From assembly GCF_042680125.1 (NCBI RefSeq), contig NZ_JBHTNY010000031.1: 64,000 nt of DNA, one strand, 5' to 3'. This document shows positions 7,766 through 16,800 of this stretch, one piece after another. Within the stretch, counting starts at the first letter, position 1. Every line of letters starts with the position of its first letter. Position numbers and translations under genes: made by a program. The notes beneath the pieces are model-generated. The model was not told the DNA's origin, ran no database searches, and was given only the letters and a program-made list of their open reading frames with translations. The stretch comes from Robinsoniella peoriensis. GTDB taxonomy: Bacteria; Bacillota; Clostridia; Lachnospirales; Lachnospiraceae.

Positions 7766-7794
7766 CCGGGTTGTGATCTGAGATCACAGTCCGG
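7766..7794 (+). repeat. Strong intercistronic hairpin between iolI and iolH
   Basis: TGTGATCT and AGATCACA flank a single G and the pairing extends outward through two G-T pairs to CCGG/CCGG, giving 14 pairs. There is no T tract, so it looks like an mRNA-processing or stability element more than a terminator. Confidence 0.6.
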
Positions 7795-7823
7795 ATCATA
7801 TCACAAAAAGGAGAATGCAAATC

Positions 7824-8729
7824 ATGAAAATAGCATTTGATGTGGATGTTTTAGCAAAACAAATGAGTATTAATGATATGGTGCATCAGGTGGCCGACTG
7901 GGGATACAAGTACATAGAACAGTCCCCACACCCACGAATTAATCCATTTTACAAGCACCCGCTTTTTTCGGCTGAATGTGAAATGGAATACCGGAAAGCA
8001 TTAAAAGAAACCGGTGTTGAGATATCATCTTTTATAGTTGTTTACCGATGGTCCGGGCCAACGGAAGAACAGCGAAATATAGCAGTAGCAAATTGGAAGA
8101 AAATTGTGGAAATTGCAGTGAATATGGGGGTACAGGTCATCAATACGGAGCTTTCGGGAGATCCGAACCAGCAGGAAATCTGCAATGGGATGTGGTTTCG
8201 CTCTATGGATGAACTGCTGCCGCTATTTGAAAAAGAAGGAATCCGGGTTGAGATACAGTCTCATCCCTGGGATTTCTGCGAACTGAACAATGAAACCTGC
8301 GATATGGTAAAGAGTTACCGATCCGAGAATCTGAAATATGTGTATTCTGCACCTCATGGATTTTTCTATGATCAGGGAAAAGGGGATGTCCGTTCCATGC
8401 TCGGATATGCAGGGGATGATTTAAGCCATGTATTGTTTGCAGATACGTTCAATCAGGTAAAAGACTGCAGATATATTCTGAATCCGCCTTGGCTGAACCG
8501 CATGGGAAAAGAAGATGTGGCCGTTCACCAGCATAATCCTATGGGAGAAGGTGATGTGGACTTTTCCGGTATCTTTGCAAAATTGCGTGAAATGGACTTT
8601 GCAAACAGAACTTTTCCGGTCGGAGGAGATGCTATCTCCTGTGTATCTATTTTTGGCTATCCGGAACGAATGAATATAGAAGCGCCGCGTGCAAGGGAAA
8701 TGATAGAAAATGAGCTCTTGGGAAAATAA
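7824..8729 (+). CDS. iolH: IolH-like sugar phosphate isomerase/epimerase (TIM barrel)
   Basis: The protein starts MKIAFDVDVLAKQMSI and contains VADWGYKYIEQSPHPRINPF, GVEISSFIVVYRWSGP and NTELSGDPNQQE, a pattern I recognise from IolH proteins of inositol operons. It is a metal-dependent TIM-barrel isomerase/epimerase; the exact reaction of IolH is not settled. I use ATG 7824 because AAGGAG lies ten bases upstream; the earlier in-frame ATG at 7815 is only one base from that site. Its position after iolG and iolI supports a role in inositol isomer metabolism. Confidence 0.82.
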   Translation: MKIAFDVDVLAKQMSINDMVHQVADWGYKYIEQSPHPRINPFYKHPLFSAECEMEYRKALKETGVEISSFIVVYRWSGPTEEQRNIAVANWKKIVEIAVNMGVQVINTELSGDPNQQEICNGMWFRSMDELLPLFEKEGIRVEIQSHPWDFCELNNETCDMVKSYRSENLKYVYSAPHGFFYDQGKGDVRSMLGYAGDDLSHVLFADTFNQVKDCRYILNPPWLNRMGKEDVAVHQHNPMGEGDVDFSGIFAKLREMDFANRTFPVGGDAISCVSIFGYPERMNIEAPRAREMIENELLGK

Positions 8730-8745
8730 AGCCGGAGGATAATGT

Positions 8746-10164
8746 ATGGGGAGAATACCAGAGTTATTAAATTTTAAGCAAAAAGGAAAAGACATGAATG
8801 AGTTTGCCAAAGTTCCTGCTAAAGAGAAGCTGGCATATTGCTTTGGTGATCCGGCACTTACTTTGATGTACACCATGACAACTACTCTGTTGATTTATTT
8901 CTACACAAATGTAGTGGGAATATCAGCCGGTTCAGTAGGTATGATTATGCTGGTATCCAGGGTATTCGACGGTGTCTCGGATGTGATCATGGGGACAATC
9001 ATTGACCGGACACATTCCAAATACGGAAAGGCAAGGATTTGGATTCTGCGTCTGGCGGTGCCCTATGCTTTGGCTGCGGTTTTTCTTTTTACAATGCCGG
9101 GAATGGGTGATATGGGAAAAGTTATTTATGCCTTTGTCACTTATAATATCATGAATACCGTGGTTTATACGGCAATCAGCCAGCCGTTTCATGCACTGGG
9201 TTCCTTAATGAGCAGGGACCGCAGGGAGAGGGATGTAATCTGCAATATTCGTATGATACTTTCCATTACGGCAAGTATGGTTATTACGGCATTTACGCTG
9301 CCCATTATTAACAAGCTTGCAGGGGTGATCCGGAATGAACAGGCTGCATGGATTATTGTTACGGCGGTATATGCAGTAATCTCTGTATTCGTACTGATCA
9401 ATACTTATATGACCTGTACCGAACGGGTATGTACGGCACAGAAGGTGAAAGAGAATATTCCATTTTTTAAAGCCTTAAAGGCAACTGTTACGAACCCATA
9501 TTTTTTGATAGCACTGGGGTTAATGCTTTTCTATACGGTTTACCAGATCATCATCGGGACAGATTTAACCTATTACTGCCAGTATGTTTTAAATGATGTG
9601 GACCTGGTCATGCCATTATCTGCGGCAGAAAAAATAGCTACCATTGCCGGTATTGCGCTGCTGCCCAGAATACTTCCCAGGTTCGGGAAACGCAGCCTCA
9701 TCTGTGCAGGATGTTTAGTGGGAATTGCAGGGCAGCTCATATTTCTTCTTAACATAACAAGCGTTCCTTTGGGCATCCTGACCTGTATCATGCGTGGGAT
9801 AGGTATAGCACCATTTTATGGAGTACAATATTCTCTGCCAAGTGATGCGATAGAATACGGCCACTGGAAGACCGGAATACGCATAGAAGGGTTGATGTTC
9901 TCATCCATGAGTATGGGGCAAAAAGCCGGATCGGGATTCACATCGGCAATTATGGGGGCAATTTTATCCATGGCTGCATTTGATGGTTTAAAAGCAACTG
10001 CCGCTGAACAGGCACCGGCGGCAATTGAGGCAATAAAATCGTTTTATCTCTATGTTCCCATAGGAATCTGGCTTATCATGTTTCTCATAGCTGCCTGTTA
10101 TCGGCTGGACAGAAAGTATGACCGCATGATGGGGGAATTGATGGAAAGGGAGCAAGAGGTTTAG
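8746..10164 (+). CDS. GPH-family cation:sugar/polyol symporter, probable inositol transporter
   Basis: The 472-residue protein has about twelve membrane helices and the glycoside-pentoside-hexuronide (MelB/GusB) signature MVSRVFDGVSDVIMGTIIDR followed by HSKYGKARIWIL. GPH carriers bring in sugars or polyols with H+ or Na+. GGAGG stands seven bases before ATG 8746; an internal ATG at 8794, preceded by AAGGA, gives a start closer to the usual family N-terminus (NEFAKVPAKEKLAYCFGDPA) and is a fair alternative. As last gene of the iol operon it most likely carries inositol, an inference from context. A terminator follows directly. Confidence 0.86.
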   Translation: MGRIPELLNFKQKGKDMNEFAKVPAKEKLAYCFGDPALTLMYTMTTTLLIYFYTNVVGISAGSVGMIMLVSRVFDGVSDVIMGTIIDRTHSKYGKARIWILRLAVPYALAAVFLFTMPGMGDMGKVIYAFVTYNIMNTVVYTAISQPFHALGSLMSRDRRERDVICNIRMILSITASMVITAFTLPIINKLAGVIRNEQAAWIIVTAVYAVISVFVLINTYMTCTERVCTAQKVKENIPFFKALKATVTNPYFLIALGLMLFYTVYQIIIGTDLTYYCQYVLNDVDLVMPLSAAEKIATIAGIALLPRILPRFGKRSLICAGCLVGIAGQLIFLLNITSVPLGILTCIMRGIGIAPFYGVQYSLPSDAIEYGHWKTGIRIEGLMFSSMSMGQKAGSGFTSAIMGAILSMAAFDGLKATAAEQAPAAIEAIKSFYLYVPIGIWLIMFLIAACYRLDRKYDRMMGELMEREQEV

Positions 10165-10195
10165 ATTATTAAAAACAATTAGATGAAAAAATGGT

Positions 10196-10243
10196 ATGAG
10201 CAGATGCAGAATTTGATAAATTTTGTATCTGCTCATTTTATTG
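10196..10243 (+). terminator. Rho-independent terminator of the inositol operon
   Basis: ATGAGCAGATgCAGAATTT pairs with AAATTTTGTATCTGCTCAT across a short loop and is followed by TTTATT. Confidence 0.85.
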
Positions 10244-10351
10244 TTGTAAGAAACGATGTAACGATAAAAGTTAAAATTATCTGTACCCGGCTATATACAA
10301 CATAATGTATATAAAAATTAGAATAAATAGAAATAAATCACTATTAGACTA

Positions 10352-10380
10352 TAGACAAGGGATAGGTTATGAATTATAAT
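10352..10380 (+). promoter_or_regulatory. Promoter of the small toxin gene
   Basis: TAGACA (10352-10357) and TATAAT (10375-10380) are 17 bases apart, about 43 bases upstream of the small open frame. Confidence 0.6.
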
Positions 10381-10422
10381 ATATATGCTGTCGACTCTTT
10401 CCAGCAGGAAGGAGGTGCATCT

Positions 10423-10518
10423 ATGGAATACATAGTTGCTTTTATAATATCAGTAACAGCTAGCATAGCTGGATATTATGTTTGCAGATGGATAGAAAAG
10501 GACAACAAAGACAGCTAA
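10423..10518 (+). CDS. 31-residue membrane peptide, probable type I toxin (Fst-like)
   Basis: A short frame encodes MEYIVAFIISVTASIAGYYV followed by CRWIEKDNKDS. It is one hydrophobic helix (about residues 3-20) with a charged C-terminal tail, the form of type I toxins that damage the membrane when overproduced. It has a very strong ribosome site (AAGGAGGTGCATCT) and its own promoter. The gene ends just before a hairpin that also serves a convergent antisense transcript, and its start region is repeated in that transcript. This is the architecture of the Fst/par system. The family assignment rests on size, layout and hydrophobicity, not on a database hit. Confidence 0.72.
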   Translation: MEYIVAFIISVTASIAGYYVCRWIEKDNKDS

Positions 10519-10523
10519 AGAAA

Positions 10524-10554
10524 AATCCCCACGGAAATAGGCTCCGTGGGGATT
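10524..10554. terminator. Bidirectional terminator shared by toxin mRNA and antisense RNA
   Basis: AATCCCCACGGA and TCCGTGGGGATT form a 12-pair stem. A-rich sequence on its left serves the minus strand as a U tract. Confidence 0.8.
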
Positions 10555-10585
10555 CGTGCATCTAGAATACATAGTTGCTTTGCAT
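10524..10585 (-). ncRNA. Candidate antisense antitoxin RNA
   Basis: A strong minus-strand promoter would start RNA near 10585 and run into the shared terminator, giving an RNA of about 60 bases. Its first part is complementary to the 17-base repeat 10565-10581, which is identical to 10426-10442 at the toxin start codon. The RNA could therefore pair with the toxin mRNA at the translation start as well as at the terminator. The 5' end is predicted from the promoter only. Confidence 0.6.
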
Positions 10586-10591
10586 GCTTTT

Positions 10592-10620
10592 ATAATATAA
10601 CACTTTGCAATAAATGTCAA
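10592..10620 (-). promoter_or_regulatory. Consensus promoter for the antisense RNA
   Basis: On the minus strand TTGACA (10620-10615) and TATTAT (10597-10592) are exactly 17 bases apart. Confidence 0.75.
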
Positions 10621-10718
10621 TTCTTTTTTTATTTCTAATGCCTTTCCGGCATCCTTCTTTCTATCAGAAGTATAGTGGATTTTCCGTCTACAGCGTCAAA
10701 TATATTAAAATAATACTA

Positions 10719-10779
10719 TAAGATAGTACACCTTCCTTAAGATAATGCAATTTTTGAAAGCAATTGATAACGCTATAAT
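10719..10779 (+). promoter_or_regulatory. Promoter region of the 2330-residue hydrolase with direct repeats
   Basis: TATAAT at 10774-10779 has only a poor -35 box (TTGAAA 14 bases upstream), which suggests activator dependence. Upstream two direct repeats of TAAGATA (10719 and 10738) continue as GTACA and ATGCA, a possible regulator site. The adjacent YesN regulator is a candidate. Confidence 0.4.
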
Positions 10780-10817
10780 GAGATTGTAACAAAATAAGCA
10801 CGGAAAAGGAGAATGTT

Positions 10818-13800
10818 ATGGGGAAGAAAAGAAAACGGAAATTGGCGACGAAGGCATTGGCAGTTGCAGTAGCGGTTTCTATGCTGCCAGGCAGTGCGAT
10901 CACAGCGTTTGCTGAAACAGGTACCGGAACAGAACCGGGAGCATTGGCAATTGGACATCCGACATTTAAGAACACGGAAAGCTTGGCGGATGTATACGAT
11001 TTGGGAGGCGTAACGTATGATTCAAAAGAAATGATGAAAGCGCTCTATCAGCAGGATCTGGATAACGGTGGAGATTCCTTTTATATGGACCGTATTCTGG
11101 CGCGTTATGGAGTGGCAAATGGCAACGCGGGCAATAATGGAAATGACGATGGCAATACATTTATGACCAGAGGACGGGCACTTTACATGTATACCAGTAA
11201 TCCGGGTATCATTGGTTTTGGCGGAAAAACCAGCTATGGATGCAGTTCATCCGGAAGTTCTCTTGGCGGAGACATGTATGCAATTAATTTTTCAGACGAT
11301 TCCGGTGCATTAAGCACTAAGGAAGTAACAAGCAAACGTGTAAACTATCCAAGTAACTGGGTAAGCCAGTATCAGGTTGGATCCCTGACAGCAGATGTGG
11401 AGAAATTCATCAGCAATGAAAATGTTGCTGTTACTACAGTTAAACTGACCAATACAGAGGGAGCTGACAAAACCATTGCGGTTAATGTAAATTCAAACTT
11501 TGTAAGCAGCCGCGATGAAGTGACGGTGGGAGGCGAAACCCAGCAGGAGCTTACCGGTTCTATGAATTCAACAGCTGATTTAACAAAGATCACTACCCGC
11601 CTATCGGGAAATGGATTTGAGTATGCAGAAGAATCCAATAAATCCATGGTAAAAACAGTCACCATCCCGGCTGGACAAACAGTAGAAGTAAAAGTTGTTA
11701 TGGCTTTTACCACAGAAGAACTTCCACAGTCCACAGCAGATTATGTACGTTTTCTGGAACTGGATGGTACAAGTGCTTTAAAAGCTCAGAAGGCAGAGTA
11801 CAATGAGTACTGGGCGGAAAACCTTCCATACATAGACGTACCAAACAAAGCAGTTCAGAAGGCAATTGACTATCGTTGGTGGCTGGAAAGGTTTAATACA
11901 ATGGATGCCAATATCCCAGGATATGATTTCCAGTATCCCGTTACGGTAGAAGGCGTATTGGGTTATAATAATGCAATTGCATTAACACAGCCAATGCATT
12001 TACAGGATACAAAGTGGTTAAGAAATGCTTATCTGCCTCTCGGACAGTTATTATCCGTAGGAAACAGTTCCCAGAGCAGTGCATTCTTAGACAACCCGGG
12101 AAACCGTTCAAACTGGAATAACCACTACGGCCAGTATATTGCAGACGCAGGTTTAGAAGCATTTAACGTAATTGGCGGCGGTGCAGAGCTGGCTGAAAAT
12201 CTGGCATATTATTTTGAACATGATGCCAAAGGACAACTTGACCACTACGGCAACCATACAAGTGCAACCACTCCTGAAAATTATCTGATTGATTACCAGA
12301 ATAATTATATGACAGGAAACGATGCAGATACGATTTCCATGCATGTAAAAGGGATCGGAAACTGGAAGACACATGGAGAAAATGCATACGTATATGCAGC
12401 TGCTCAATCTGCTTCTGACCTCTATGGAATGTTAGGAAATATTGAAAAATCAGAGGAAATGAAAACTCTGGCTGAAAATATCCAAAGTGACATCCTGGAG
12501 TACCTCTGGTGTGACCAGTGCCAGAAATTTGAGACACGTGCAGTAAGTCCTACCAGCTCTTTTGTTTCCCATAATCCGGACAAACCAAATCTGGTAGAAT
12601 TGACAGAATCCAATAACTACAATTATTTCTCTGTTGGAGCAGTTCCCACAGACGAAGCATCCATTGCAAAATATAAAGAAGCACTTAAGACCTTTACCAA
12701 TGGAGACGATTTCCCGATCTTCCCGTATTATACGGCAAATCAGGTACACAATAAGCAGCTTCCGGGATCCAATAACTTCTCGAATATTAACTTTACTGTT
12801 CAGGCAAGAGCATATGAAGCAGCACTGCGTACCTATGACGTAGAGCAGGAATATGTAACGGATGATATGCTTGCCCTCATGGTTGAGTGGTGCGCATGGA
12901 ATATGTATCCCAATGGTGGAGACATCCGTTATCCAAATAATAACGAATTCTTCAATATTGATAACAAGACATTAGATACCTATTACCGTTCCTGGATTTA
13001 CCACAATATTCTTGGTAACTATACCTATCTCTTTATTGAAGATATGGCAGGCGTACAGCCACGTTCCGATGAAAAACTGGAACTGGATCCAATCGATTTC
13101 AGCTATGACCATTTCATGGTAAATAATATCCGTTATCATGGCAAGGACATAACAATCAGCTGGGATAAACCGGACGGAAATAAATATTACGGTGACAATG
13201 TACCGGAAGGTTTTGCAGTATGGATCGACGGCGAATCTGCATTTGTATTAAATGATCTGGTTCACGTTGTATACGACGCTAAGACAGGCGAACTGGAATT
13301 CCCGGAAAATGAAAAAACTACAGTACTTTCAAAAGCTTCTGTTTCTGAGATACCGGCAGCAATGGACGTTGCCATAACAGACAGTAATGTCGTAGAAATG
13401 CTGAAAAAATCCGGTATCAACGGTTTGACAAATGAAGCAGAAGGTGCAGCTGTAACCGCATCTTATACTCCGGCTAAAGCAAGAGCTGCAACATGGGCAG
13501 AGAAGCACCGTGCAGATGGAAGTGACACTACCTCAAAGGCAGTGAACGAGACAGCTCCGGATCCGCAGGCAGTAACTGATGGGATGACGGTTAATATGCC
13601 ATTCTGGGGAAATGACCAGAGTACGAATGCAACAGATTCTCTGGTAATTGATTTAGGCGGACAGAAGAATATCGATATGATGGATATTTATTTCTACAAT
13701 GACCGTCAAAGCGGAGGGTATGCAGAGCCGACGAAATACACGCTGGAATACTGGGACGGCAGTGCATGGAAGCATGCAGAAAACCAGAACAGGACGCCTG

Positions 13801-16800
13801 CAATTCCAAGAGCAAATTACAACGAAGACAAATTTAAAGAAATTACCACAGACAAAGTACGGGTAACCGTAACGAACCAGCCGGGACGATATACGGCAGT
13901 TACAGAAGTCCAGTTATTTAAAGAGGGCGGAGACCGTCCGGAAGTAGAAAACCAGGCACCGGATGTAACGGTGAAAGTAAATACAGAGAAGCTGGAGAAC
14001 ATGAAAGCATCTCTGATAGCACAGTGTACAGATGATGGATTGCCATATGATAAGACACTTACTTATAAATGGGAAGTAACCGAAAAACCATCTGATACGG
14101 CATCTGCTTACTTAAGCGATGAAAAAGCCTTAAATACTTCGTTAATCGGTTCCGAAGAAGGAGCTTACAAAGTAAGATTCACAGCAGATGATGGGGAAAT
14201 ACAAACAGTAAAAGAACTTTCCGTAGAGATTAAAAAAGCAGATACACAGGCAGATATAGATGTTGCGCCTTCTGCTGCTGCAAGTTCAGATTATACAGCA
14301 AGCTGGGAAAAACTGGACGGAATAAATAATTCTGCATTTGAGCCGACAAAATCTGCTGGCGGTACTGGAAAAGGCTGGGGCAACTGGGGCGTTTCAGGCG
14401 GAGCAGGATCTAACCACTGGGTACAGTACACCTGGAAAGAAGCTGTCAATATCTACAAGAATGATATTTACTGGTACGATGATAACGGTGGCACCCGCGT
14501 TCCATCCTCCATTCAGATCCAATACAGAAATGATGCAGGCGAATGGGTTGACGCTAATGTAATTACCGATTTCCAGGATGCGAATAAGAAGAACAAATAT
14601 AATACCATCGATATGATTCCGGTAACCACAACCGCACTGCGCATGAATATGAAGCTTTCCGCAGCAGGAACCGGAATTTACCGCTGGAAAGTATACAGCA
14701 CACCGGTAGAAGAAATCCTTCCGGTATTCAAAGGAACAAAAACCGGAACCATTCCGGAAATGCCAAAAGATATTATTGCAAAAACCTCTTACAGCGAATT
14801 GAGATCCGTAAAAGTACTCTGGGATGCTATCACACAGGATCAGGTAGCTGCAGACGGACAGTTTACAATCAATGGTGTAAATGAAGAAACCGGTAAATTT
14901 GTTACGGCGACCATTACAGCAAGGTCTGATATGGATAAAGCAACCATTACAACCGTCGACGACACAACAGTCAACACCCTGGCAGGAAACCTTCCATATA
15001 TGCCGCAGACCGTTATGGTTCTGTACAACAATGGTGTAAAGGACAATGTCAGTGTCAAGGTAACATGGCCTGAGATTACCGCAGACCAGGTTGCAGCGGA
15101 AGGAACATTTACCATTGAAGGAGTTGTTGAAGGTACAACAACAAAAGCAAAAATGACGGTTAATGTAAGAGGAATGTCCGTAGATACCTCCAAACTGTCA
15201 GAAGAACTGATTAAGGCAAAAGATTATGCAGCTAAGGATTATACCGCAGAATCATTTAAGAAGTTAACAGATGCAATTACGGCAGCGGAAGAACTCTTAA
15301 AGGACAGTAATGTGACACAGGCACAGATTAACAAAGCACTGGATGATCTGAACACTGCAGTTTCCGGTTTAGTAGGATTAAAGACAGAACTGCAAAAGAC
15401 TCTGCAGGAAGCAAAAACATTTGATCCTGCAAAATACACAGAGGAAAGTTATGCAGTACTTAGCAAAGCAATTACCGATGCAGAAGAAATATTAAAGTCG
15501 GAAGACGCCGTTGAAGCAGATGTAAATAAAGCAGTAGAAGCATTAAAGGCAGCAATGGGACAACTGGATAAGATTGAAAATGCAGAACTGGTATTACATT
15601 ATAGCTTTGATAAACAGGATGATCTTACCCAGATCAAGGACAATTCTGCTAGTAATTATACGGTAGCAGTTCCAAAACTGGAAGATATTGATTTTGTAAA
15701 AGGCAAGAGCGGCGATGCACTTAAATTTGACGGAGAAGATACCTCATTTGAAATTCCGGCAGGTGCAAACCTGGCTTCCAGGGATATCACAATCTCCTAC
15801 TGGTTTAAGCGTACAGGAGAATTATCAGGAAATAACTCCCTGTTATGGGCAAAAGATGAATCAGCCTATAATGGAAAAGGATTCTATACAAATTATCCGG
15901 TAGGCGATGAATACTCATCCTTCTTCGTAATGGATGGATTCAATGGAATTTATGTAGCACAGAACCCGAATGACTTCCTTCCATTAAATGAATGGACACA
16001 TATTGCAGTAACCTGGGATTCAGACAGCAAAACGGGTAAGATCTATAAGAATGGACAGGAACAGGAAGTCACAGTACTGGGAGATCCGCAGACAATTACC
16101 GGATCAGAGACAGCAGTAAACCGTGTAGGAAAGAACGGTTACAGCAATGACTCACAGTATCCGAACAATCTGGAACTGGATGACCTTAGAATTTACAACG
16201 GTGCGGTAAACAGCGAAAAGATTAACGAGCTTTATACAGAGTATGACAACAATGTAGACAAGACTGTTTTACAGACGGCGCTGGAAACAGCAGAAGCTTA
16301 CATTCCGGATGGATATACAGCAGAGAGTTACGCTGTACTGGAAGCAGCAATTGCTGAAGCAAGGAAAGTTTTCGAAGATGAGAATGCGGATCAGGATGCA
16401 GTAGATGAGCAGATTGGCAAGCTTGAAGAAGCAATTGCCCAGCTGGAAAGTATTCTGGCTGATCTGACACAGTTACAGTCCCTGTACAATGCTATTTCAC
16501 AGATGGATATGAGCATCTACACAGAGGAAAGCGCAGATGTATTGAAAAATGCACTGGAAAATGCAGGCGCAGTAATTCAAAAAGAAAATGCTACAAAAGT
16601 GGAAGCAGCAGAAGCAGAATCAGGATTACTGGTAGCCCTTGCAGGACTGGAGAAAAAAGCAGAAGAACCGAAACCGGTAATTGATAAATCATTAGCAAAA
16701 GCATTATACAGTGCTTACAAAGACCTGGATCTTTCCGGATATACCCAGGAAAGTGCAGCAGCATTTACACAAGCATTAGGCAGTCTGCAGACGGTAATCG

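Noticed and set aside
7772..7788. CRP-like site (TGTGA and TCACA)
   Set aside because: The spacing is seven bases, not six, it lies inside an operon, and CRP regulation of this kind is not expected in Lachnospiraceae; a hairpin explains it better.
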